A DNA stretch of 32,962 nucleotides from Oscillospiraceae bacterium (GCA_016288755.1 JAEELE010000082.1:1-32962); one strand, 5' to 3'. Positions 8,474-16,415 are shown, counted from the first letter of the stretch. A program made the numbers and translations. The notes: generated from the letters alone by a model not told the origin.

Positions 8474-9124
8474 TCAGCTTTTGATTCCCGCAGGCGCAAA
8501 GGTGAACTGCACGCTGCCCGGACCGTGGGCGTTGAAGAAATCGGGATTGATGCATTCCTCGCGCATCTTGTCGCCGTCCGTCAGCGGCAGCCGCCCGACC
8601 CAGTCGTCCGAGATGATGCAGGTCACGAGCTGCCCCTCATGCAGGCAGTGCAGGACCAGCTCCTTCGGGTGCCGGAAGTCCAGATGGCTCATCACATAGC
8701 GGCTGTAGGACAGATACTGCGAATAATCCGATTCGTCGTTCTCCCTGAGCTGACGCGCCGAATAGCTCACCCTCCCCGACCGGCTGTAACGGCTCTCCGG
8801 CGTCTGCCCGTGAAAGAACCGCTTGTCACTGTCGCGGAGCTCATAGCGCTGCTCGATCTCTGTTCTGGAATAGAACCCGAAGCAATACATGACGGTCCGC
8901 TTCTTGTTCAGCGTCAGAAAGCTGACAAACGCATCCAGATCGCGCGTGATGAAGCCGCGCTCAGTGACCTCGTCGACCGGCATCACGGAGATTCGGCGGT
9001 CCCGCAGCATCTGCTCCAGCTCCTCAACAGTCGGCAGCTCATACTGCATTGCAGCGATCGCCTTGACCACTGCGGCGTCCGTGTAAAAATACGAGCGTTT
9101 GATACGATCCGTAAAGCTAACCAT
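8474..9124 (-). CDS. Hypothetical protein (216 aa), unrecognised
   Basis: I do not recognise this protein. It is soluble and has no signal peptide, membrane helix or cysteine cluster. The N-terminal half (about 1-80) is predicted mixed helical, with MVSFTDRIKRSYFY at the start and a VEELEQMLRDRRISVMPVDEV segment. The middle is rich in Tyr, Ser and Arg (SRYSRSGRVSYSARQL...YSQYLSYSRYVM). The end contains the hydrophobic strands LVTCIISDDWVG and VQFTFAPAG. I chose ATG 9124 because AGGAGGG lies 7 bases upstream; the open frame continues to 9334 but would then include the promoter at 9264-9292. It is monocistronic between the GH97 and GH9 genes with a leader of about 130 nt. Codon use and frame quality look native. 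No function is proposed. Confidence 0.75.
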   Translation of the reverse strand: MVSFTDRIKRSYFYTDAAVVKAIAAMQYELPTVEELEQMLRDRRISVMPVDEVTERGFITRDLDAFVSFLTLNKKRTVMYCFGFYSRTEIEQRYELRDSDKRFFHGQTPESRYSRSGRVSYSARQLRENDESDYSQYLSYSRYVMSHLDFRHPKELVLHCLHEGQLVTCIISDDWVGRLPLTDGDKMREECINPDFFNAHGPGSVQFTFAPAGIKS

Positions 9125-9263
9125 GATAAGCCCTCCTTGTGAACGGTCGAGACGGATGTTGCGAGAAAATATGAACGAATCATGAACTCGCTGTGAATAT
9201 CCTCTCGGATATTTGTGCAGGCTGCTGTGATGTTCGCGCATTTTCTTCTCTGTTCTTGTATGT

Positions 9264-9292
9264 ATTATAGCACATTCTTCATGGCTTGTCAA
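9264..9292 (-). promoter_or_regulatory. Sigma-A promoter for the 216-aa unknown gene
   Basis: On the minus strand TTGACA (9292-9287), a 17-bp spacer and TATAAT (9269-9264). Transcription should start near 9257, giving a 5' leader of about 130 nt before ATG 9124. Confidence 0.85.
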
Positions 9293-9313
9293 TATTTCGT
9301 TCATATTTCGTTC
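9292..9313. repeat. Tandem 11-bp repeat abutting the -35 box
   Basis: ATATTTCGTTC occurs twice back to back (9292-9302, 9303-9313), immediately upstream of the minus-strand -35. A reverse-complement version (ATATGAACGAA, 9169-9179) lies in the leader. This could be a regulator binding site; no regulator is identified. Confidence 0.5.
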
Positions 9314-9375
9314 ACATTCACAAAGGGCATCCATCCGATTTGGGCAAACCGCCGGAAACGCTACCGCTTTTCAGC

Positions 9376-9410
9376 CAAAAATGACCGCCCCCGGCGTGAA
9401 ACGGGAGCGG
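9376..9410 (-). terminator. Distal terminator copy past the GH9 gene
   Basis: On the minus strand CCGCTCCCG / CGGGGGCGG stem (9410-9385) followed by TCATTTTTGG. It is nearly identical to the hairpin at 9613-9648 and in the same orientation. Together they bracket heptamer element B. Confidence 0.7.
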
Positions 9411-9436
9411 AATATCTGCCGGGAAATCAAGAATCA

Positions 9437-9578
9437 GGCAGGAGGGAGGAGGTGAATTCGGAATGCGGAATGATTCCGGCGAACGGAACAACTCCTCACT
9501 CCTCACTGCGAACTCACCTCCTACCTCCCACCTGCTCCCTCCTACCTCCTACCTCCTCCCTGCTCCCTGCTCCCTCCC
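9437..9578 (+). repeat. Heptamer-repeat hairpin element, copy B
   Basis: This is a run of about twenty 7-bp units in constant phase: GGCAGGA, GGGAGGA, GGTGAAT, TCGGAAT, GCGGAAT, GATTCCG, then TCCTCAC units, then CTACCTC/CTCCCTG units up to 9578. The left arm 9438-9460 pairs with the right arm 9509-9535 almost perfectly, so the element can form a long hairpin; CGGAATGATTCCG near 9465-9478 is a hairpin of its own. It lies in the 579-base gap between the genes at 9124 and 9704. The rest of that gap holds two terminators, a short heptamer array and the promoter of the minus-strand unknown gene. Confidence 0.85.
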
Positions 9579-9612
9579 GTCTCGGAAATACTTGTCTGCA
9601 AAAAGGCTTTTC

Positions 9613-9648
9613 AAAAAAATGACCGCCCCCGGGCTGAAACGGGAGCGG
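9613..9648 (-). terminator. Proximal terminator of the GH9 gene
   Basis: On the minus strand a CCGCTCCCG / CGGGGGCGG stem (9648-9623, loop TTTCAGCC) is followed by TCATTTTTTT. It lies about 55 bases past the TAG stop at 9704. Confidence 0.85.
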
Positions 9649-9673
9649 ACATTCGTATATGCAGGAGGCAGAC

Positions 9674-9709
9674 TTCTAACCGCTAACCTCTCAGCTCTAA
9701 CCTCTAAAC
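9674..9709. repeat. Short heptamer array at the GH9 stop codon
   Basis: Five 7-bp units in phase: TCTAACC, GCTAACC, TCTCAGC, TCTAACC, TCTAAAC (9675-9709). The array contains the GH9 stop (TAG on the minus strand, 9706-9704). A GCTAACC unit of the same type also occurs at the edge of element C. Confidence 0.7.
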
Positions 9710-12040
9710 GGGCTGCCCGAGCTCGGAGATCGTGCGCAGATTCGCGAGATACTCAAGAATCATCGTCAGGTCGTCCGTATCGAGACTGTTGTCAAAGGCG
9801 CAGTCTGCATTGAGCTTTCCCTGTGCACTCACGCTGATCTCCTTATCCTCAGCGAGGAAGCGTGCCAGCATCACCGCATCGGAAACGCTGACGTCGCCGT
9901 TGCAGTCCACATCGCCGAAAGCGGTAGTATCAGGCGGACCGGCGTGCGCACCGGTATGATCATTTTCGGGCAGTGTCGTCGTGGTGTCCGGAACCGTCGT
10001 CGTTCCGGGCTCCGTGGTGACCGTCTGGCGCGGGGTGCCGTCCGGCGCGGGATTTGCAGAGGGTGAGCCCTTGCCGACATTGCCGTCGGGGTCCTCGCCG
10101 TAGACCATCACGCCGTTCTCATAGACCGGGATATACTTGGTCTTGGTATTGTCCTTGGAATTGAGCCCCTGTGCCGAGAAATCGTTGGAGGAATCCCAGC
10201 CGGAGCCGTAATTCGGGCAGACCAGCGCCAGCATGATCTCGCACTGATGCTGTCCTTCCGAGATCGGCAGAAACGCTCTGCCGTCCGGGAACGTGATCTC
10301 GATATAATAGTTGTTGCCGCTCGCCTTGACAGGCTTGCCGATCTCGGCGGGCTTCACGTTGTCCGCAGCATACATTGCCGACTGATCGCGGTCGCAGCGA
10401 ATCACAACCTCCTCGGGGTTGTAGCCCGCAGCAATCAGCTCGGTCGCATCGAAATAGTAGCGCATGGAGACATTGTCGACCACGCGCGCGGGCCATGCCG
10501 TGTGGTTCGTGATCTTCAGGCTGAGCGTGACGCCGCTGGTCTCCTCGGTGATCTTCGCCTCGACGAAGAGCTCGTCATCGCGCACCTCCGGGTACGGGAA
10601 TGCCGGGTCGGACTTGCCGCCGTATTTATCGACCATTTTGCAGAGCATCGCGGTGTAGCCGGAGTTGTAATCGGTCGCGACCTCGTTGTTGATGAAGTCC
10701 TGACGGTCGTCGTTGTAGGAGCCGTCCTTGTTCGGACCGCCCGCGAGCGCGCCGTAGAGGATGTGACGGTTCAGATCGGGATTCTTCAGCGCATTGCTCC
10801 ATGAGCCGTGCGCCGTGCGGTGATGCGCACGCTTCGGCGAATTATCCGCATAGCCAACCACATAGCACTGCTTGTTCGGGTTGTCGCCGAGCGCGTAGTT
10901 GACCTGTGTCTCTGCGAGCTTCACATATTCGTCGTGCAGTGCATCGTCCGTGAAGAGCTTATCGGCAGCCACGGAGCAGACGAACGCAAAGGCATTGGCG
11001 TGACGCAGGCAGCCCCAGTTCTGGACATAAATCAGACCGCCGGGGACGACATCCTCTGAAGTGCGCCAGTATTCCAGATGCTTTTTCACCTGTGCCTTCC
11101 ATGTTTCGTCGCCGGTGTTGATCGCATAGAGCAGCGACCCGCCCTGCTGCACGTCATCCCAGCACTGGCACCACGAATATTTCAGCGTATCGCCCTGCCC
11201 GAGCTCATGCCCGAGATTCGGAATATACTCCTTCGCCTTGGTCAGATAGGCGCTGTCCTGCGTCGCGATGTAGAGCCAGTTGGCGCACCAGAAGAGCTCA
11301 TCGTAGAAATGCGAGGAGCTGTAGAAGCCGCCCTGCGCCGGGTCGGTCGCCTGATAGGTATCGTCGCTGCGGTCTGCATCCGCCATCTTGAACAGGTTGA
11401 CCGCGTGCTTTAAGTAGTCATCGAGCTTCGACGACGCAACGCCCCTGCCCTGCAGCGCGCAGTAGCCTGCGGTCAGCGCGGCTGCCATTTCCGCGGTCAC
11501 GGCAGAGCAGTCTCTGCCCTCCAGATGCCCGCGCGGATTCTGGATATTCTGATCCTTCATGCCGTATTCGAGCAGCTCGCAGGGCCCCCACCATGTGTGG
11601 TCGTCCTGTCCGTCGCCGACCTGATAGATGACCGAATCGCCGAGGTCGCAGCGCACGAAATAATCGAGCACATAGGTCAGATTGTTGACATAATTCGTCA
11701 GCTCACCGCATTTCTCCACGCCGTCGCCGTACTCATAGAGCCCCCATGCGAGCATACACGCCGAATAGGACATCGGCAGATTGAACTTGACATGGTCGCC
11801 CGCGTCGTACCAGCCGCCGTCCACATCGTCGTTGACGGTCGAGTCGCCGCGCCACTCGACGCGGTTCCACTCCGGCAGCTTTCCTGCCTGCTGGCATTCG
11901 TAGAAATACAGCGACATCTGCAGCGCCTTCGCATAATCCAGATCGGATGCCGCAGAAGCCGGAGCCGCCGTTGCGCCGACGGAGCCGGCAAGGATCGCTG
12001 CGGCTGAGAGCACTGCCGTGAGACGCTTCTTTGTATCCAT
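9704..12040 (-). CDS. Secreted GH9-CBM3-dockerin endoglucanase
   Basis: A 778-aa cellulosomal cellulase. A signal peptide (cleavage near ASA, residue 30) leads straight into a GH9 catalytic domain (about 33-480) without an N-terminal Ig-like domain. Catalytic signatures are GGWYDAGDHVKFNLP with the base Asp79/Asp82, RAHHRTAHGSW with His406/407, and NNEVATDYNSGY with the acid Glu453. A CBM3 (about 494-640) follows, the usual processive-endoglucanase layout (GH9-CBM3c). Then comes a Thr/Pro-rich linker (TVTTEPGTTTVPDTTTT) and a dockerin (709-772; GDVDCNGDVSVSDAVMLARF, VSAQGK, second loop LDTDDLTMILEYL). It cleaves beta-1,4-glucan. I chose ATG 12040 because GGGAGGG lies 8-14 bases upstream; the open frame extends to 12193 through the promoter. 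It is divergent from the pectate lyase gene and shares a 204-base promoter region with it. Confidence 0.95.
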   Translation of the reverse strand: MDTKKRLTAVLSAAAILAGSVGATAAPASAASDLDYAKALQMSLYFYECQQAGKLPEWNRVEWRGDSTVNDDVDGGWYDAGDHVKFNLPMSYSACMLAWGLYEYGDGVEKCGELTNYVNNLTYVLDYFVRCDLGDSVIYQVGDGQDDHTWWGPCELLEYGMKDQNIQNPRGHLEGRDCSAVTAEMAAALTAGYCALQGRGVASSKLDDYLKHAVNLFKMADADRSDDTYQATDPAQGGFYSSSHFYDELFWCANWLYIATQDSAYLTKAKEYIPNLGHELGQGDTLKYSWCQCWDDVQQGGSLLYAINTGDETWKAQVKKHLEYWRTSEDVVPGGLIYVQNWGCLRHANAFAFVCSVAADKLFTDDALHDEYVKLAETQVNYALGDNPNKQCYVVGYADNSPKRAHHRTAHGSWSNALKNPDLNRHILYGALAGGPNKDGSYNDDRQDFINNEVATDYNSGYTAMLCKMVDKYGGKSDPAFPYPEVRDDELFVEAKITEETSGVTLSLKITNHTAWPARVVDNVSMRYYFDATELIAAGYNPEEVVIRCDRDQSAMYAADNVKPAEIGKPVKASGNNYYIEITFPDGRAFLPISEGQHQCEIMLALVCPNYGSGWDSSNDFSAQGLNSKDNTKTKYIPVYENGVMVYGEDPDGNVGKGSPSANPAPDGTPRQTVTTEPGTTTVPDTTTTLPENDHTGAHAGPPDTTAFGDVDCNGDVSVSDAVMLARFLAEDKEISVSAQGKLNADCAFDNSLDTDDLTMILEYLANLRTISELGQPV

Positions 12041-12060
12041 TTGAAACCCTCCCTTTTTTT

Positions 12061-12080
12061 CGGTGCTCTGTGGGCACCGT
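12061..12080 (-). promoter_or_regulatory. 5'-terminal stem-loop in the GH9 leader
   Basis: CGGTGC (12061-12066) pairs with GCACCG (12074-12079), with loop TCTGTGG. The predicted start of the transcript is near 12082, so the hairpin would form its extreme 5' end, just before the ribosome binding site. Confidence 0.55.
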
Positions 12081-12088
12081 ACAACTAT

Positions 12089-12117
12089 ATTATGCCATAA
12101 TCCGCGCGAAATGTCAA
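12089..12117 (-). promoter_or_regulatory. Sigma-A promoter for the GH9 gene
   Basis: On the minus strand TTGACA (12117-12112), a 17-bp spacer and CATAAT (12094-12089). It gives a leader of about 42 nt before ATG 12040. Confidence 0.8.
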
Positions 12118-12161
12118 GCGCATTATCACACAATCTGACACATTTCCGACAGTAATACGCA

Positions 12162-12190
12162 TTGCAGGTCCCCGGAATCCGTGCTATAAT
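12162..12190 (+). promoter_or_regulatory. Sigma-A promoter for the pectate lyase gene
   Basis: TTGCAG (12162-12167), a 17-bp spacer and TATAAT (12185-12190). The predicted transcript start is near 12197. Confidence 0.8.
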
Positions 12191-12197
12191 CAAAATC

Positions 12198-12215
12198 GGA
12201 AGAAAACATTCTTCC
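12198..12215 (+). promoter_or_regulatory. 5'-terminal stem-loop in the pectate lyase leader
   Basis: GGAAGAA (12198-12204), loop AACA, TTCTTCC (12209-12215): a perfect 7-bp stem that begins within about one base of the predicted transcript start. Confidence 0.55.
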
Positions 12216-12244
12216 TGTCTCTATTGAATATTGGGGGTAAGAAC

Positions 12245-15200
12245 ATGAAAAAAGATATACGCGGCATAAAGCGCATGACAGCCGTCCTGACGGCGATGCT
12301 CACGCTCTGTGCGGCAGCTCCGGTTCCCGGCTCACCGCAGATCAGCGAACCCGCGGCAGTCACGGCACTGGCAGCAGACACCGGCTCGCGCATCCGCGTT
12401 GACATCAACAAGAACGACGGACGCAAGGCTTCCTACTCGAAAAATGCGCAGAACTGGCTGCTTGCGGAGGGCGCTTCACCGTCCTTTCAGGTCGGCGGCG
12501 TGACGTTCAGGCTGTCAAACGGCGGCTCCGCCGGCGGGAATGTCACCGGCGCGAACAATAAAAAGCTCCAGCTTCAGAGTCAGGTCTATCCGCGCATGAC
12601 GATGGACGGCGCGAAGATCAAGGACGGCGACAGCGGCGGCGTTCTCAGGCTCGAAATCAGCGGGCTGTCCGACGGGCAGCACGCGCTGCAGATGTGGCAC
12701 TGCAATACCGACGGCTACGAGAACAGCAGGCTGAGCATCTCAGTGAACGGCAAAAAGGTACTGTCCGGCGTGAATTGCCCGACGAATGTCACCGATGAAA
12801 ACGCGGCGGGCATTTCCTATGTCACATGGGAAGGCAGCAGCGTCACGATTCTGATTTCGCCCGAGGGCGGCGGCAGAATGGATGTCGCGTGGCTCAACGG
12901 CTTTGAGCTGGACGGCAGCGATCCCGTGAACGGCGTCTCGAACATGTCCCCCGCCGATCAGGAGAATCACCTGAACCGCGGGGACGGATTGTCGTGGACA
13001 GCGGGCAAAAATGCGCAGTCTCATGATGTGTATATCGGCACAAGCTATGACGCGGTGTTCCGTGCCGATCACAATTCCGCGGAATTCAAGGGCAATCAGA
13101 GCGGCACGAAATATGCACTCGATGACAGCTATTCTTCGATTCCGACCTATTACTGGCGCGTGGACGAGGTCTCCGATTCCGGCACGGTCAGGGGCGCTGT
13201 GTACTCCTTCCGCATCGCCCGTGTCGCCTTCCCGACCGCAGAGGGCTACGGCAGATTTGCCAGAGGCGGCAGAGGCGGCGCCGTCTACCATGTCACCAAT
13301 CTCAATGACTCCGGCGAGGGTTCGCTCCGCTATGGGCTCGAAACGGTCAAGGGTTCGCGCACGGTCGTCTTTGACGTCGGCGGCGTGATCGCGCTGAAAT
13401 CCGTGCTCTGCATCCCGGAGGACGGCGGCGATGTGTATGTCGCCGGTCAGACCGCGCCCGGAGACGGCATCACGCTGATCAACTACGATTTCGGTGCGCT
13501 GGGCGCCGATGATGTCATCATCCGCGATATCCGCGTGCGTGTCGGCGAAATGAACGGCAAATCGACCGGCGGCATGGGGCTCGGCTCCTGCAATCATTCG
13601 ATCGTCGATCACTGCTCGATCTCATGGGCGACGGACGAGGGCTTTTCCTCGCGCTCTGCCGCGAATATCTCCTTCCAGTGGAACATCATCGGCGAATCGC
13701 TCAACAACTCCGTGCACTACAATGCGAACGACCGCTCCGACGTCGAGCGCCATGCCTTTGCGGCTTCGATCGGCGGCTATACCGGCAGCTTCCACCACAA
13801 TCTGCTGATCAACAACACCGGCAGAAACTGGTCGCTCGCGGGCGCGATGGAGCAGGACGCCGTCACCTACGGCGGGCAGCTCGATATCCGCAACAATGTC
13901 GTCTACAACTGGAGAGACCGCACCACCGACGGCGGTGCCAGACGTGTCCAGTTCGTCAACAACTACTACAAGGCGGGTCCGGTCTCCAACACCTCGCTGC
14001 ATCTGGTCTCGGTCGACGGCAATGAGCTGAACACCTCCGATATGCAGATGCTCTACGCATCGGGCAATATGAAAGTCGCACAGAACGGCTCGGTCCTCAT
14101 CGCGGCGAACACGGACGAGTGGAGCTCCGGCAAGGCGAAATCCGGCGGCAAGAACGCCACGAATGATACCGTCCGCAGCAATTCGCCGTGGTTTGAATCC
14201 TATGTCACCACGCAGTCCGCTGAGGATGCCTACAGACTGGTCATCTCCAACGCAGGCGCGAATATGCCGGGCTTCGACTACATCGACAGCCGCTATCAGA
14301 ACGAGGTCAGCCGCGGCACCTACACCTACACCGGCAGCCGTGATAGGCTCAAGGGCATCATCGACACGCAGGAGGATGCAGGCGGCTACCCGAACAGCAC
14401 CAATTTCAAGGGCGGCACTGCCCCGAAGGATACCGACGGCGACGGCATCTCCGACGAGTGGGAGACCGCGCACGGTCTGAACCCGAACAATGCCGCAGAC
14501 GGCGCAGCCGTTTCGCTCTCCGGCGACGATTACACCAACCTCGAGCTCTATCTCAACGAGCTCGCTGGCGACGAGGTCGCGTTCAACGGCGGGAAACACG
14601 GCGCAGTCCTTGATACGCAGTATCAATACACGATCCGGAATGTCGGCAGCGGGCTCTTCCTCAGCAGCGCAGACGCAGTTCCGTCAGGCGGCAGCAATGT
14701 CGTGCAGGGCAGCGAAGCGCAGAGATGGCTGCTCGCGGACGCAGGCGAGGGCTATTATTATGTCTGCTCCGCGCTCGGCAGCGGTGATCTGTGTCTGGAT
14801 ATCCCCCACGGCAGCGCCGAAAACGGCACGAGCATCGGGCTGTGGTCGAATGACGGCTCCGACGCGCGCATGATCAAATTCGCCGACAACGGCGACGGCA
14901 GCTATACGCTCTGCACGAAGGTCTCGGGCGACAACGCCTGCCTCGGTGTCGTCAGCGGCTCGAAGGAATCCGGCGCAGATGTCATTGAATGGGCTTGCGA
15001 CGGCTCCGATTCGCAGAAGTGGATTCTCACCGCAAGACCCGACCCGATCAGCGGCAGGCTGGTCAAAGACCTCACCGTCAGCGATATCACCTATTATGCG
15101 GCATGGTCGGTCGACGAAAGCGCAGCAGTCGGCGATACCGTGTTCGGCGACCGCGACTTCACCTACACCGTGCTGCCCGATGCACTGGTCGGCGGCGAGC

Positions 15201-15727
15201 TGATCGTCACCCCCTGCGACGCGAAAAAGCTGACCGGCGACCTCGCGTGCTTCACCGCCGCTGCCGATATCACGGTCTCGGTGCTGCTCGATCAGCGCGT
15301 GATTGATGTGCAGAACGCATTCCCCGCATGGCTCAGCGGCTGGACGAAGACCGGTCTGACCGCTGTCAGCAGCAATGACGTCAGCTTCTGTGTCTGGCAG
15401 AATGATTTCGCAGCCGGTGAGACGGTCACGCTCGGCGACAACGGCACTGCGGCGTCGGTCGTCAACTATACCGTGATCGTGACGGAGCGTCAGGCACAGG
15501 GCACGGAGATCACGGCGGGCATGCGCGGCGACGTCGATCTGAGCGGCGAGGTCAACATCGCCGATGCAGTCATGCTCTCGCGCTTCCTCGCGGAGGACAG
15601 GGAGATCACGGTCTCGGCGCAGGGCAAGCGGAACGCCGATGTGACCGATGACGGCGACGTCACCAGCGAGGACAACACCAAGATCATGGAATACCTCGCC
15701 GGAATCATTTCCGCAGAGGAGCTCTGA
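12245..15727 (+). CDS. Secreted PL1 pectate lyase with ricin-type domain and dockerin
   Basis: A 1160-aa modular protein. A signal peptide ends near residue 45 (TALAAD). Residues about 50-220 look like a carbohydrate-binding/malectin-like beta-sandwich, and 222-325 resemble a fibronectin-III/Ig module (YYWRVDEV). The PL1 right-handed beta-helix starts near 326 (AFPTAEGYGRFARGGRGG) and shows the typical VDHCSISWATDEG and RRVQFVNNYY motifs; it should cleave polygalacturonate by calcium-dependent beta-elimination. DTDGDGISDEWE (about 729) is a calcium-loop linker common after PL1 domains. A ricin-type beta-trefoil (about 795-925) follows, then an unassigned beta-rich region. The C-terminal dockerin (from 1095: GDVDLSGEVNIADAVMLSRF, VSAQGK, second loop near SEDNTKIMEYL) is of the same class as that of the GH9 enzyme. 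ATG 12245 was chosen because GGGGGT precedes it by 8 bases. Confidence 0.92.
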   Translation: MKKDIRGIKRMTAVLTAMLTLCAAAPVPGSPQISEPAAVTALAADTGSRIRVDINKNDGRKASYSKNAQNWLLAEGASPSFQVGGVTFRLSNGGSAGGNVTGANNKKLQLQSQVYPRMTMDGAKIKDGDSGGVLRLEISGLSDGQHALQMWHCNTDGYENSRLSISVNGKKVLSGVNCPTNVTDENAAGISYVTWEGSSVTILISPEGGGRMDVAWLNGFELDGSDPVNGVSNMSPADQENHLNRGDGLSWTAGKNAQSHDVYIGTSYDAVFRADHNSAEFKGNQSGTKYALDDSYSSIPTYYWRVDEVSDSGTVRGAVYSFRIARVAFPTAEGYGRFARGGRGGAVYHVTNLNDSGEGSLRYGLETVKGSRTVVFDVGGVIALKSVLCIPEDGGDVYVAGQTAPGDGITLINYDFGALGADDVIIRDIRVRVGEMNGKSTGGMGLGSCNHSIVDHCSISWATDEGFSSRSAANISFQWNIIGESLNNSVHYNANDRSDVERHAFAASIGGYTGSFHHNLLINNTGRNWSLAGAMEQDAVTYGGQLDIRNNVVYNWRDRTTDGGARRVQFVNNYYKAGPVSNTSLHLVSVDGNELNTSDMQMLYASGNMKVAQNGSVLIAANTDEWSSGKAKSGGKNATNDTVRSNSPWFESYVTTQSAEDAYRLVISNAGANMPGFDYIDSRYQNEVSRGTYTYTGSRDRLKGIIDTQEDAGGYPNSTNFKGGTAPKDTDGDGISDEWETAHGLNPNNAADGAAVSLSGDDYTNLELYLNELAGDEVAFNGGKHGAVLDTQYQYTIRNVGSGLFLSSADAVPSGGSNVVQGSEAQRWLLADAGEGYYYVCSALGSGDLCLDIPHGSAENGTSIGLWSNDGSDARMIKFADNGDGSYTLCTKVSGDNACLGVVSGSKESGADVIEWACDGSDSQKWILTARPDPISGRLVKDLTVSDITYYAAWSVDESAAVGDTVFGDRDFTYTVLPDALVGGELIVTPCDAKKLTGDLACFTAAADITVSVLLDQRVIDVQNAFPAWLSGWTKTGLTAVSSNDVSFCVWQNDFAAGETVTLGDNGTAASVVNYTVIVTERQAQGTEITAGMRGDVDLSGEVNIADAVMLSRFLAEDREITVSAQGKRNADVTDDGDVTSEDNTKIMEYLAGIISAEEL

Positions 15728-15738
15728 TGCAGCAGAAA

Positions 15739-15775
15739 GCCCGCCGGGAACGCAAAACCCGGCGGGCAGCTTTTT
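15739..15775 (+). terminator. Terminator of the pectate lyase gene
   Basis: GCCCGCCGGG (15739-15748) pairs perfectly with CCCGGCGGGC (15758-15767), followed by AGCTTTTT. It lies 12 bases past the stop. Confidence 0.9.
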
Positions 15776-15780
15776 GCAGG

Positions 15781-15923
15781 GAGGAGGGAGAACGTTGTAG
15801 GGAGGAGGCAGGAGGGAGCAGGTAGGAGGGAGGAGGTGAATGCGGAATGCGGAATGATTCCGGAGCCGAGCAACTCCTCACTCCTCACTCCTCACTGCTA
15901 ACCTGACTCCCTGCCTCTGATTG
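15781..15923 (+). repeat. Heptamer-repeat hairpin element, copy C
   Basis: From 15800 the sequence runs in constant 7-bp phase: GGGAGGA, GGCAGGA, GGGAGCA, GGTAGGA, GGGAGGA, GGTGAAT, GCGGAAT, GCGGAAT, GATTCCG, GAGCCGA, GCAACTC, CTCACTC, CTCACTC, CTCACTG, CTAACCT and so on. The core is the same as in copy B. The array ends directly at the stop codon (TAG, 15926-15924) of the minus-strand membrane protein gene. Confidence 0.85.
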
Positions 15924-16400
15924 CTAGGTCAGATAATGCTGCAGGAGCATCGTGCCCCAGACGGAAAGGAATACCAGAATCGCAGAAAACACAATTCCGA
16001 TCGTGATGATCACAAGGCTGTGGCGGTCGTAGGCGATGCGGCGCTTTGCGGAGCGCGAGACCAGCAGCATATGCAGCCTGCCGCTGTCCTCGCTGTAGAT
16101 GCGGCGTCTCGCGACATTCTCCGCTGGGAACAGACAGGTGTATTCCTGCCCGTCCGCACGGTAGACCGCCCGGTCAAAGCGCCCGCTGTCCTCAAACCGC
16201 AGAAATTCCCCATTGACCCTGCGGAAGAACAGCAGCGATATTCCGGTCGCAGCAAAGAAGATGACAAACAGCACGACCGTCAGAAGGAGCACGATATAGA
16301 GCAGAATCAGCGCCCACCCGATGATGGTCCCGAACGGCACGCCCATCATCAGCAGCACCAGAAACAGCACGATCGCCGTCAGGATCGCTTCCAGAATCAT
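15924..16400 (-). CDS. Hypothetical membrane protein (158 aa)
   Basis: I do not recognise a family. Hydropathy by eye shows two N-terminal membrane helices (about 1-27 and 30-58: AILTAIVLFLVLLMMGVPFG, then WALILLYIVLLLTVVLFVIFF). A basic/acidic soluble loop of about 65 residues follows (FRRVNGEFLRFEDSGRFDRAVYRADGQEY...), then a final helix near 130-152 (VIITIGIVFSAILVFLSVWG). The loop looks cytoplasmic because positive charges flank the helices. AGGGGGAG precedes ATG 16400, and the gene begins 15 bases after the histidine phosphatase stop, so the two are probably co-transcribed. Element C follows its stop codon at once. No function is proposed. Confidence 0.75.
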   Translation of the reverse strand: MILEAILTAIVLFLVLLMMGVPFGTIIGWALILLYIVLLLTVVLFVIFFAATGISLLFFRRVNGEFLRFEDSGRFDRAVYRADGQEYTCLFPAENVARRRIYSEDSGRLHMLLVSRSAKRRIAYDRHSLVIITIGIVFSAILVFLSVWGTMLLQHYLT

Positions 16401-16415
16401 GCGGCTCTCCCCCTT

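Noticed and set aside
9437..9578. CRISPR array
   Set aside because: The repeat unit is 7 bp without spacers, and no cas gene is present.
9215..9622. Plus-strand open frame (135 codons) across the 9.2-9.6 kb gap
   Set aside because: It runs through a promoter, a terminator and the heptamer repeats; the Ser/Leu/Pro-rich translation only reflects the 7-bp repeat.
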